A DNA stretch of 12,357 nucleotides, taken from NCBI GenBank assembly GCA_943349725.1, contig CALQZP010000030.1, positions 1 through 12,357 of the forward strand, given 5' to 3'. The DNA comes from Candidatus Nomurabacteria bacterium. Lineage in GTDB: Bacteria > Patescibacteriota > Minisyncoccia > Phycocordibacterales > UBA10002. This document shows, one piece after another, positions 1-5,002 of the stretch. Numbering within the stretch: the stretch's first letter is position 1; each line of letters opens with the position of its first letter. The notes beneath the pieces were generated by a model. That model was not told where the DNA came from. It made no database searches and saw nothing but the letters and a program-made list of their open reading frames with translations. The position numbers were made by a program, and so were the translations under genes.

Positions 1-100
1 CACTCCCCGCTTACCTTCTCTCACGCTTTTTTCTTTTACCTCTCCTTTCCTATTCTTTTTTGTCCTTCTTTTTTTCTCCCCTTCCACTTTTTTTTCTTAC
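1..100. repeat. Polypyrimidine tract, left copy
   Basis: About 90% of the plus-strand bases are C or T, in irregular runs of CTTT, CTCC and TTTTTTT. No coding pattern is recognisable on either strand: the purine strand would give only Lys/Glu/Arg-rich low-complexity peptide with stops. The tract is cut by the window edge. A longer tract of the same kind lies at 333-521. Strand-asymmetric composition is seen directly; no function is assigned. Confidence 0.7.
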
Positions 101-139
101 GTGCTGACTGCACCTTTCTTGTCTCACTAAACATCTCTG

Positions 140-177
140 ATTTAGCAATAGTATGCTATAGCATACTATTGCTAAAT
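140..177. repeat. Perfect 38-bp palindrome
   Basis: The left half ATTTAGCAATAGTATGCTA is followed at once by its exact reverse complement, with no spacer. It can extrude as a cruciform in DNA, or fold as a hairpin in RNA from either strand. It has no U-tract, so it is not a standard terminator. It lies between the left polypyrimidine tract and a second hairpin at 203-230. It could be a dimeric protein-binding site or a mobile palindromic element. Confidence 0.9.
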
Positions 178-202
178 ACTTACGTAGTAGAAGTTGTAGT
201 GT

Positions 203-230
203 ACCGACAACAGCGTTCGCTGTTATCGGT
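203..230. repeat. Hairpin with 12-bp stem
   Basis: ACCGACAACAGC and GCTGTTATCGGT pair across a four-base loop with a single mismatch (C208 against A225). On the minus-strand RNA that position becomes a G-U pair, so the stem is continuous there. There is no adjacent T-run and no gene nearby that it would obviously serve. Confidence 0.75.
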
Positions 231-277
231 CCATCCGATTTCTCAACAGCTTCCTCAAACAGGCGAGCGGGTTCAAA

Positions 278-314
278 CAGGTTCAACCTCAAGTCGGAAA
301 AGAGGTTGAACCTG
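278..314. repeat. 37-bp hairpin repeat, copy 1
   Basis: Perfect 13-bp arms, CAGGTTCAACCTC (278-290) and GAGGTTGAACCTG (302-314), enclose an 11-base loop AAGTCGGAAAA. A second copy at 965-1001 has the same arms with one change and an 11-base loop whose reverse complement closely matches this one, so the two copies lie in opposite orientations. The conserved loop argues that this is a dispersed element rather than a chance palindrome. Confidence 0.85.
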
Positions 315-316
315 TC

Positions 317-340
317 TGCACTTTTTTGTGCACTTTTTTA
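317..340 (+). terminator. Possible weak terminator hairpin
   Basis: TGCAC (317-321) and GTGCA (328-332) flank a T6 loop, and the 3' arm is followed by a T-run (CTTTTTTA). The shape is terminator-like on the plus strand. The stem is only 5 bp, no gene is seen upstream, and the following sequence is itself T-rich, so it may be coincidental. Confidence 0.25.
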
Positions 341-521
341 CTTATTTTTTTCTTTTCTTTCCGCTTCTTTTTTAACTTTCTTTTGTCTATTTTCTTTTAC
401 CTACTTTCTTCTGCTCGCCTTTTCGATTTCCTTTCTTGCCTTCACTTTCTTTTCTTCCTCGCATTTTTTTCTTTTTCTTTTTGCCCCCCCTTCCCTTTCT
501 TCACCTTCTTCTCTCTTTCTT
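333..521. repeat. Polypyrimidine tract, right copy
   Basis: Only about 19 of 189 plus-strand bases are purines. The tract is built from loose CTTTCTT-like runs and includes a C7 run near 484-490. Open frames crossing it on the plus strand read as Phe/Leu/Ser-rich low-complexity sequence and are judged spurious. It lies between a hairpin (278-314) and a perfect palindrome (529-560). Such tracts can form triplex (H-DNA) structures; whether this one does is unknown. Confidence 0.7.
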
Positions 522-528
522 AAAATTC

Positions 529-560
529 CAGCTTTTATTTACGGCCGTAAATAAAAGCTG
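529..560. repeat. Perfect 32-bp palindrome
   Basis: CAGCTTTTATTTACGG is followed directly by its exact reverse complement, centred on CGGCCG. It marks the right end of the polypyrimidine tract. The sequence is unrelated to the palindrome at 140-177, but the design is the same: dyad symmetry with no spacer. From 561 to the pseudogene start at 683 I see no gene or clear regulatory site. Confidence 0.9.
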
Positions 561-682
561 CGGACATGAAGTTTGTGGTATCTGTACTTACTACTTACTA
601 ACGGCCACCGACTTTCTTTTGTTTACGGCATCACATCCTGACACCAAGCACGCCGGTAAAAAAATAGTATGTATTTAACTTT

Positions 683-1142
683 ATGAGAAACATCCGCGCG
701 CGTCTCGCGTCAAAACAAAAACGAGTTGGCGCGATGCAACAAAAATTGCTTTTGCTTTTCGCGGGTGGCGTCGCACCTTCCTCTGCCCGCACACCACGCG
801 CGCAGTGGAAGGTGATTCAAGAAATGGGAAAAGAATGGAAAGCGGTTGACCATGAGAGAACGAGTCGCGCCGTCTCACTCACCCTTGGTGAGGATGGGCG
901 GAAACGTGTACTGACCTACAACCTCGGGCTCCATATTTCATCTCACCGGTGGGACAGATTCACGCAGGTTCAACCTCTTTCCCGATTTGAGGTTAAACCT
1001 GCCTGTACTGACCTACCTTGTGGAGCTGTATGATGTGCAAAAATATGTACGCTTTATGACTGCCGTAGAAGTGGATACCGCACCCGAGCTTCGCCGGTTT
1101 TTTGGTATTCACAACGCTGGCCACGGTAAACGTCCTCACTAG
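683..1142 (+). pseudogene. Broken PaaX/Cas2-like transcriptional regulator
   Basis: The 5' part, from ATG at 683, reads MRNIRARLASKQKRVGAMQQ, then a hydrophobic KLLLLFAGG helix, WKVIQEMGKEW, LTLGEDGRKRVLTYNL and RWDRF. This pattern matches my memory of the winged-helix half of PaaX/Cas2-like proteins of CPR bacteria. Before the expected Cas2-like core (normally 'W+IVIFDIPE...') the frame runs into a 37-bp hairpin repeat at 965-1001 and degenerates. In another frame (1005-1142, TAG stop) the C-terminal end resumes: VELYDVQKYVRFMTAVEVD, then PELRRFFGI. Roughly the middle third of the domain is therefore missing. A shorter gap inside the wing, between ERTSRA and VSLTL, is also likely. The gene is inferred to be non-functional. 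Family assignment is by motif memory only; a residual small protein from the 5' part cannot be excluded. Confidence 0.6.
965..1001. repeat. 37-bp hairpin repeat, copy 2
   Basis: CAGGTTCAACCTC (965-977) and GAGGTTAAACCTG (989-1001) enclose TTTCCCGATTT. This is the copy at 278-314 in reverse orientation with a few changes. It lies exactly where the PaaX/Cas2-like reading frame breaks, so it either inserted there or marks the junction of a deletion. Confidence 0.85.
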
Positions 1143-1161
1143 CCCTAGAATCCTCTTCCAA

Positions 1162-1384
1162 CTTGTATAGGACCTATGCAATCGGTGTCATTCCCTTGAA
1201 AGCTTGTCCCCGCGGAGGCGGGGAAGGGAATCCAGGCCTCAAAAAGGGCTACATACTGGATTCTCACTTCCCTATACGGGCGAGCCCATATAGGGAGGCA
1301 GGGATCCAGAGAATACAGCTAGGAACCTGGATTCCGGCTTCCGCTGGAATGACAGATCGGTAACGTACGTAAGTCCTATACAAG
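1162..1384. repeat. Nested inverted-repeat element, MITE-like
   Basis: Outer arms CTTGTATAGGAC (1162-1173) and GTCCTATACAAG (1373-1384) are exact reverse complements. Inside them lie further inverted pairs: TGTCATTCC (1186-1194) with GGAATGACA (1346-1354), GGAATCCAGG (about 1227-1236) with CCTGGATTCC (1326-1335), and a central stem around CCCTATA...TATAGGG (about 1270-1296). The GTCATTCC...GGAATCCAG and CTGGATTCC...GGAATGACA ends resemble short repeats found in many bacterial genomes, such as the dRS3-type ATTCCC...GGGAAT motif of Neisseria. There is no transposase, so it would be non-autonomous. An open frame across it encodes 'WIPASAGMT', a peptide typical of spurious translations of such repeats. 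Confidence 0.7.
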
Positions 1385-1418
1385 GCATCGTCTACCCTTC
1401 TACGTACTACACCGTTAC

Positions 1419-1443
1419 GGAGGTAAGGCTCAGCCTTACCTTC
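1419..1443. repeat. Small hairpin
   Basis: GGTAAGGCT (1422-1430) pairs with AGCCTTACC (1432-1440), with one to two further base pairs outside. There is no T-run and no adjacent gene. It lies between the MITE-like element and a related repeat fragment. Confidence 0.55.
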
Positions 1444-1467
1444 CCCAAGTATGCACTGAAGCTCTAG

Positions 1468-1519
1468 ATTCCAGCCTTCCCTCCTTCGCTAGAAGCTACG
1501 GAAGGGCAAACGCTGGAAT
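1468..1519. repeat. Second inverted repeat with ATTCCAGC ends
   Basis: ATTCCAGC (1468-1475) and GCTGGAAT (1512-1519) are exact reverse complements, with an inner CCTTCC/GGAAGG pair (1475-1480 and 1500-1505). The GGAATGACC that follows resembles the GGAATGACA end of the element at 1162-1384, so this is probably a shorter relative. From 1520 to 1594 I see nothing else. Confidence 0.55.
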
Positions 1520-1594
1520 GACCGAAATCCGCCGAAATCATAGTTTCGTAACTCAGTGCGTACCCCGCTTTCAGCCCCCCCTTTTTAGACAGGC

Positions 1595-1632
1595 AAAAGC
1601 GCCGTTTGAAGAAATCTTCAAACGGCGCTTTT
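1595..1632 (-). terminator. Strong bidirectional terminator after rplE
   Basis: A perfect 17-bp stem, AAAAGCGCCGTTTGAAG (1595-1611) with its complement at 1616-1632, has a four-base loop. It begins 21 bases after the rplE stop codon. In the minus-strand transcript the 3' arm ends in four U residues; on the plus strand it is followed by a longer T-run (to 1635, then CTTT), so it should work in both directions. Its strength at this position indicates that the ribosomal operon ends with rplE. Confidence 0.88.
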
Positions 1633-1653
1633 TTTCTTTACCACTCTATCCGG

Positions 1654-2208
1654 TTATCGCTTCTTTTTCTCCTCTGCCTTCTTGAAGGGAAATCCGAGGT
1701 GGTCAAGGTAGGCTTTTGCTTCTTTTTGGGTCTTAGCGGTGGTGACGACGGTAATAGCAAGACCGAATACGTCGCGAAGGTCTTCATCAACGGCTTCGGG
1801 GAAAATAGTGTGCTCCTTGATGCCGATGGTAATGTTGCCGATTTCATCGATGGCGTTTCCCGAGAGACCGCGAAAGTCTTTGGTACGAGGAAGGGCAATA
1901 TTGAGAAGCTTGTCCAAAAAGGCGTACATGCGAGGACCGCGGAGTGTTACCTGCTCCCCTACCGTGTCGCCGGTTCGTGTCTTGTATGTCGCGATAGATT
2001 TCTTCGCTCCACGCTTTGCGGGCTTCTGACCGGTAAGTTTCGCCAAGCGGTCTTCCACCACCTCAATCTTCTTCTTGTCCTTGAATGAGCCCACGCCAAC
2101 ATTCACGACGGCTTTCTGAAGTCGTGGAACCTGCATCACGTTCACGTACCCCATCTTCTCCTTGAGGGCGGCGTATGCGTCTTTTTGTTTTTCTTTGAGT
2201 GTTTTCAT
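1654..2208 (-). CDS. rplE: 50S ribosomal protein L5 (uL5)
   Basis: A 184-residue protein of normal family length that binds 5S rRNA and the central protuberance of the large subunit. Visible landmarks are VMQVPRLQKAVVNVGVG near residues 24-40, the TGQKPAKRGAKKSIA segment, RGPRMYAFLDKLLNIALPR, DFRGLSGNAID and GNITIGIKEHTIFPE, all in the usual order. The C-terminus is a short Lys/Glu tail (KKAEEKKKR). The ATG start lies just after a CTAG-rich hairpin spacer and has no Shine-Dalgarno sequence. In most bacteria rpsN/rpsZ and rpsH follow; here a terminator follows instead, so rplE is the last gene of the unit. Confidence 0.97.
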   Translation of the reverse strand: MKTLKEKQKDAYAALKEKMGYVNVMQVPRLQKAVVNVGVGSFKDKKKIEVVEDRLAKLTGQKPAKRGAKKSIATYKTRTGDTVGEQVTLRGPRMYAFLDKLLNIALPRTKDFRGLSGNAIDEIGNITIGIKEHTIFPEAVDEDLRDVFGLAITVVTTAKTQKEAKAYLDHLGFPFKKAEEKKKR

Positions 2209-2212
2209 ACAA

Positions 2213-2286
2213 TTAGGCTCTAGCAGTTAGGCGCTAGGCTCTAGGGAAGAAAAGTTCCGTCCTAGAGCCTAAAGCCTAGTGCCTGG
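2213..2286. repeat. CTAG-rich hairpin spacer, copy A (rplX/rplE)
   Basis: This fills the rplX-rplE gap. The arms are TAGGCGCTAGGCTCTAGG on the left and CCTAGAGCC, TAAAGCC, TAGTGCC units on the right. It is the most divergent copy of the family: its centre (GAAGAAAAGTTCCGT) lacks the conserved loop shared by copies B-D. On the mRNA the 3' arm ends in CCTAGAGCCTAA, a few bases before the rplE ATG. Confidence 0.85.
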
Positions 2287-2288
2287 CT

Positions 2289-2588
2289 TTAGATTTCTTT
2301 GCCGGTCTTTCGGCTTACCCGTATCCATTTCTCACCAACCTTTTTCTGTCCGGTTTTCACCGGCTTTCCACCCTCTACGAGGGCGACATTTGAAGCATTG
2401 ATGGGCATTGCCTTCTCTACCACCTGACCTTTCTGACCCGCCTTGCGTGCCTTCTGATGACGCTTCATAAGATTGAGCCCCTCAATAAGCACCAAATTTC
2501 GATCGGCAAACACACGGGCAATCTGCCCTTTCTTGCCCTTTTCAGAGCCTGCTATCACTATGACATTGTCTCCTTTTTTTATAGACAT
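2289..2588 (-). CDS. rplX: 50S ribosomal protein L24 (uL24)
   Basis: A 99-residue assembly-initiator protein that binds the 5' region of 23S rRNA. A KOW motif occupies about residues 4-30 (KKGDNVIVIAGSEKGKKGQI, then ARVF), followed by the family signatures LIEGLNLMKRHQK and EKAMPINASNVALV. The length and order are normal. ATG is the only sensible start because the gap upstream is an ACCAATC-type hairpin spacer. There is no Shine-Dalgarno sequence. It lies between rplN and rplE, as in the standard spc operon. Confidence 0.96.
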   Translation of the reverse strand: MSIKKGDNVIVIAGSEKGKKGQIARVFADRNLVLIEGLNLMKRHQKARKAGQKGQVVEKAMPINASNVALVEGGKPVKTGQKKVGEKWIRVSRKTGKEI

Positions 2589-2592
2589 AATG

Positions 2593-2699
2593 TTTACTAA
2601 TCAACTAATCTGTACCAATCTACGAATACCTACCAATCCGACTATCCGATATTTGCAGGTATTCGTAGATTGGTCTCTCATTCGCAGATTGGTATTTAT
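2593..2699. repeat. ACCAATC hairpin spacer, copy 1 (rplN/rplX)
   Basis: The arms ACCAATCTACGAATACCT (2614-2631) and its exact complement (2657-2674) give an 18-bp perfect stem with a 25-base loop. Outer partial repeats (CTAATC on the left, CAGATTGG on the right) extend the symmetry towards both genes. It fills almost the whole gap between the rplN stop and the rplX start. Closely related sequence recurs at 3576-3690. Confidence 0.9.
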
Positions 2700-3071
2700 T
2701 TAAACTACCTCTGCTGCCTTAGAAGTAATGCTGTGAAATCCAAATTCGGAAAGCTCTCGTGGAATAGGACCGAAGACACGTCCTGCAAGCGGTTCCATCT
2801 TCCCCTTTTCAAGAATAACGACGGCGTTCTCGTCAAAACGGATATAGGAGCCATCCTTGCGACGAAACGGCTTGCGCTGGCGAACAACAACAGCCTGAAG
2901 TACATCCTTCTTCTTTACCCCCTTTCGAGGTTCCGCCTTTTGCACCGAAAGCACGACAATCTCGCCGATCTCGGCATATCGCTTCTTTGAGCCACCAAGC
3001 ACCTTGAAAATGCGTCCGATTTTTCCTCCGGAGTTATCTGCGATTTTGACGATGGCGCGGGGTTGCAGCAT
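2700..3071 (-). CDS. rplN: 50S ribosomal protein L14 (uL14)
   Basis: A 123-residue protein, the usual length, lying at the L14-L19 subunit bridge. It shows MLQPRAIVKIADNSGGKIGR at the N-terminus, VVRQRKPFRRKDGSYIRFDE in the middle, then NAVVILEKGKMEPLAGRVFG and PIPREL near the C-terminus. Family MIQ is replaced by MLQ. The start is ATG without a Shine-Dalgarno sequence. It follows rpsQ across a short spacer whose hairpin arm overlaps the end of rpsQ. Confidence 0.97.
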   Translation of the reverse strand: MLQPRAIVKIADNSGGKIGRIFKVLGGSKKRYAEIGEIVVLSVQKAEPRKGVKKKDVLQAVVVRQRKPFRRKDGSYIRFDENAVVILEKGKMEPLAGRVFGPIPRELSEFGFHSITSKAAEVV

Positions 3072-3092
3072 GGTTATTAGTTATACGTTGTT

Positions 3093-3160
3093 AGTTAAAA
3101 GTTTAAAGTTTAAAGTTTTTGGTTTCTGACTGACAACTGCTAACTTACAACTTTAAACTT
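3093..3160. repeat. AGTTTAA heptamer hairpin spacer (rpsQ/rplN)
   Basis: The plus strand carries tandem 7-base units AGTTTAA, AGTTTAA, AGTTTTT (about 3098-3118), facing AACTTTAAACTT at about 3149-3160. The second arm lies inside the last codons of rpsQ (…KFKVVS), so part of the hairpin is coding. Its sequence is unrelated to the CTAG and ACCAATC families, but the position and the short-unit design are the same. Confidence 0.65.
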
Positions 3161-3388
3161 CTTGTCCTTAGACAGGGGGCGACACTCAACAATGCTGACC
3201 TTCTCGCCTTCCACCTTGGTGTTTCCTGTGTCGTGGGCCTTAAGGCGGGTGGTGTGATTGATGTACTTCCGATATTTCGGATGCTGTACAAAGCGGTTCA
3301 CCTCAACCACAATCGTGTCCTTCATTTTTGTGGACACGACCTTGCCGGTCAGGATTCTTGCTTTTGATTTTTTGGTTTCAGTAGTCAT
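3140..3388 (-). CDS. rpsQ: 30S ribosomal protein S17 (uS17)
   Basis: An 82-residue protein that binds 16S rRNA early in small-subunit assembly. The OB-fold landmarks are clear: LTGKVVSTKMKDTIVVEVNR, HPKYRKYINHTTRLKAHD and VEGEKVSIVECRPLSKDKKF. The N-terminus has a short Thr/Lys-rich leader (MTTETKKSKAR). It starts 5 bases after the rpmC stop codon, the only tight junction in this cluster and the only one without a hairpin spacer, so translational coupling to rpmC is likely. The last codons contribute one arm of the downstream spacer. Confidence 0.97.
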   Translation of the reverse strand: MTTETKKSKARILTGKVVSTKMKDTIVVEVNRFVQHPKYRKYINHTTRLKAHDTGNTKVEGEKVSIVECRPLSKDKKFKVVS

Positions 3389-3393
3389 ATATC

Positions 3394-3573
3394 TTAGGCT
3401 TTCTTTTGCTTAAGTTCCGTAAGAGCGCGGGCGATCTCCTTGCGGAGGTTCTTGCCTTCCTTTACGTTCCTAGTCTTACTCCCGGCCGTGGCGAACCTAA
3501 AAGCCTTGAGCTTTCCCTTATTGTCCGCCACCAATCGGCGAAGTTCTTCGGTTGTTTTTGTCTTGAAATCCAT
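3394..3573 (-). CDS. rpmC: 50S ribosomal protein L29 (uL29)
   Basis: A 59-residue helical-hairpin protein near the polypeptide exit tunnel. It begins MDFKTKTTEELRRLVADNKG; the second helix carries KTRNVKEGKNLRKEIARALT. I chose the ATG at 3573 rather than the in-frame TTG at 3585, because the ATG gives the usual L29 N-terminus and the TTG lies inside the repeat spacer. Length is within family range. No Shine-Dalgarno sequence is present. It lies between rplP and rpsQ, the conserved position. Confidence 0.94.
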   Translation of the reverse strand: MDFKTKTTEELRRLVADNKGKLKAFRFATAGSKTRNVKEGKNLRKEIARALTELKQKKA

Positions 3574-3575
3574 AC

Positions 3576-3690
3576 GGTTTACCAATCAACTAATCTGTAC
3601 CAATCTACCAATACCTGCTAATCCGATTTGTAGTCTTATTCGTTGGTATTCGTAGATTGGTCTTCATTCGCAGATTGGTATCTGTTATTG
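3576..3690. repeat. ACCAATC hairpin spacer, copy 2 (rplP/rpmC)
   Basis: ACCAATCTACCAATACC (3599-3615) pairs with GGTATTCGTAGATTGGT (3645-3661) with one mismatch. Flanking ACCAATCAACTAATCTGT and CATTCGCAGATTGGTAT match the other copy at 2593-2699 almost base for base, so both the arms and the outer repeats are shared. About 35 further bases up to the rplP stop codon lack the repeat. Confidence 0.88.
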
Positions 3691-3726
3691 AACCACACCT
3701 TATCTCAAAACACCGCTTACCGCAAC

Positions 3727-4143
3727 CTATCTCGCAATCACCTTGCTCTTTACCGGAAGCTTTGTCCCTGCCTTTCGGAGCGCCTCGATAGCGATAACGG
3801 AATCAATACCATCCACCTCAAAGATGACTCTGCCGGCACGAACTTCAAAACAGTAGCCTTGCGGGTCACCCTTTCCCTTACCCATGCCGACTTCAGCCGG
3901 TTTCTGCGTGTAAGGCATATCGGGAAAAATGCGAATCCATACCTTGCCGGCTTTGCCCGCGCTTCGCGCGAGTACCTTTCGAGCAGCTTCAATCTGGTTT
4001 GAGCGAATGCGTCCTCCTGAAAATGCCTTGAGTCCAAAAGAACCAAAGGAAACCTCCGTACCACGGGTTTCAACCTGTGGCTTCTTTGGATTGTGGCGCA
4101 TCGTGTGCCACTTTCGATATTTAACTTTTTTGGGAAACATCAT
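3727..4143 (-). CDS. rplP: 50S ribosomal protein L16 (uL16)
   Basis: A 138-residue protein near the peptidyl transferase centre and the A-site tRNA elbow. Landmarks: MMFPKKVKYRKWH at the N-terminus (aligns with MLQPKRTKFRKMH of E. coli from the first Met, which supports the ATG at 4143), EVSFGSFGLKA, SNQIEAARKV, KVWIRIFPDMPYTQKPAEVG and MGKGKG. It is about 5 residues longer than E. coli L16 in the segment after KWH. The residue aligned with E. coli Arg81 (context AVRMGKGKG) is Gly86 here (AEVGMGKGKG). Preceded by rpsC across a CTAG-rich spacer; no Shine-Dalgarno sequence. Confidence 0.96.
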   Translation of the reverse strand: MMFPKKVKYRKWHTMRHNPKKPQVETRGTEVSFGSFGLKAFSGGRIRSNQIEAARKVLARSAGKAGKVWIRIFPDMPYTQKPAEVGMGKGKGDPQGYCFEVRAGRVIFEVDGIDSVIAIEALRKAGTKLPVKSKVIAR

Positions 4144-4148
4144 ATGTT

Positions 4149-4225
4149 TAGGCTCTAGGCTCTAGGTACTCTCGGCGACGTAGGTTTCTCTTTCCTGGTG
4201 CCTAACGCCTAAAGCCTAGTGCCTA
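4149..4225. repeat. CTAG-rich hairpin spacer, copy B (rpsC/rplP)
   Basis: The left arm TAGGCTCTAGGCTCTAGG pairs with the final right-arm units (CTAAAGCC, TAGTGCC) with about two mismatches in 18. The centre reads GTACTCTCGGCGACGTAGG then TTTCTCTTTCC, shared with copies C and D. It runs from 4 bases after the rpsC stop to 5 bases before the rplP ATG. Confidence 0.92.
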
Positions 4226-4229
4226 TCTG

Positions 4230-4904
4230 TTATTTCTTAACTGCTACCTTATCGGCGAAAATTTCTCCTTTGTAGACCCACACCTTGATACCTATATCGC
4301 CGTAGGTCATATGCGCTCGTTCACGAGCATAGTCAATGTCGGCGCGCAGTGTCTGGAGTGGAATGCGCCCCTTCTTGAGCTCTTCAGTTCGTGCCATTTC
4401 GGCACCACCAAGACGTCCACCAAGATAGATACGCACTCCCTTAACATCGCGATTGGCCATAACCTTATCAATCGTCTGCTTCATCACACGTCTGAACGGA
4501 AGACGTTTTTCAAGACTTTCGGCGACCATGTGCGCGACGATGGCTGCGTTTGATTCTGGAGAGCGCACCTCCTCAACATCAAGTTTCAGGTTCTCAAAAC
4601 CCGAAAGTGATTGCTTGCGCGCAAACTTCAAAAGTTCATTCTTGAGCTTCGTCGCACCTTCCCCACTCTTTCCGATAAGCATACCGGGACGGGAGGTGCG
4701 GATAATGATACGGAAAAGCTTCGGTCCGCGCTCAATCGCGACATCGGCAACATACATACCACGGAGTTTTTTTACCAAAAGCTCTCGCACGAGAATATCT
4801 CCCTTCAGTAACTTTTGGTACTCGCCTTTCAAGCCGAACCAGCGGGACTTCCAGTCCTTGATGATACCGAGGCGATGTGCGTATGGATGAACGATGTGGG
4901 ACAT
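4230..4904 (-). CDS. rpsC: 30S ribosomal protein S3 (uS3)
   Basis: A 224-residue protein of the small-subunit head that lines the mRNA entry channel. The N-terminus MSHIVHPYAHRLGIIKDWKS is family-typical. A type II KH domain follows, with its GxxG loop as GKSG at residues 78-81 (SRPGMLIGKSGEGATKLKNE). The S3 C-terminal domain shows AESLEKRLPFRRVMKQTID, RIYLGGRLGGAEMAR and a C-terminal GIKVWVYKGEI. Length is normal. It is the third gene of the rpsS unit. The ATG has no Shine-Dalgarno sequence and follows a CTAG-rich spacer. Confidence 0.97.
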   Translation of the reverse strand: MSHIVHPYAHRLGIIKDWKSRWFGLKGEYQKLLKGDILVRELLVKKLRGMYVADVAIERGPKLFRIIIRTSRPGMLIGKSGEGATKLKNELLKFARKQSLSGFENLKLDVEEVRSPESNAAIVAHMVAESLEKRLPFRRVMKQTIDKVMANRDVKGVRIYLGGRLGGAEMARTEELKKGRIPLQTLRADIDYARERAHMTYGDIGIKVWVYKGEIFADKVAVKK

Positions 4905-4910
4905 AAAGAT

Positions 4911-5001
4911 TAGGCTCTAGGGTAGAAGGCCCTAGGCTCTAGGTACTGCCGGCGACGTAGGTTTCTCTTTCCTAGTGCCTAGCGCCTAAAGCCTAGCGCC
5001 T
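4911..5001. repeat. CTAG-rich hairpin spacer, copy C (rplV/rpsC)
   Basis: TAGGCTCTAGGG, an 8-10 base interruption (TAGAAGGC), then CCTAGGCTCTAGG, form the left side. The right side is CCTAGTG, CCTAGCG, CCTAAAG, CCTAGCG, CCT: four 7-base units. The centre GTACTGCCGGCGACGTAGG is shared with copies B and D. It fills the gap between the rplV stop and the rpsC ATG. Confidence 0.92.
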
Positions 5002-5002
5002 G

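Noticed and set aside
50..292. 80-residue minus-strand ORF
   Set aside because: It crosses three hairpins and the polypyrimidine tract, and ends in a Lys-rich artefact tail. The composition follows the repeats, not a protein.
306..554. Open frames on the plus strand across the polypyrimidine tract
   Set aside because: They translate to Phe/Leu/Ser low-complexity sequence in several overlapping frames, as any C/T-rich DNA would. There is no domain pattern and no start signal.
1163..1363. 66-residue plus-strand ORF
   Set aside because: It lies wholly within the inverted-repeat element and encodes 'WIPASAGMT', typical of spurious translation of GGATTCC-type repeats.
1606..2088. 160-residue plus-strand ORF opposite rplE
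   Set aside because: Fully antisense to a clearly recognisable L5 gene; an ordinary shadow frame.
3574..3585. TTG start for rpmC, four codons upstream
   Set aside because: It lies in the repeat spacer and adds MVNR before the family-typical N-terminus; the ATG at 3573 fits L29 better.
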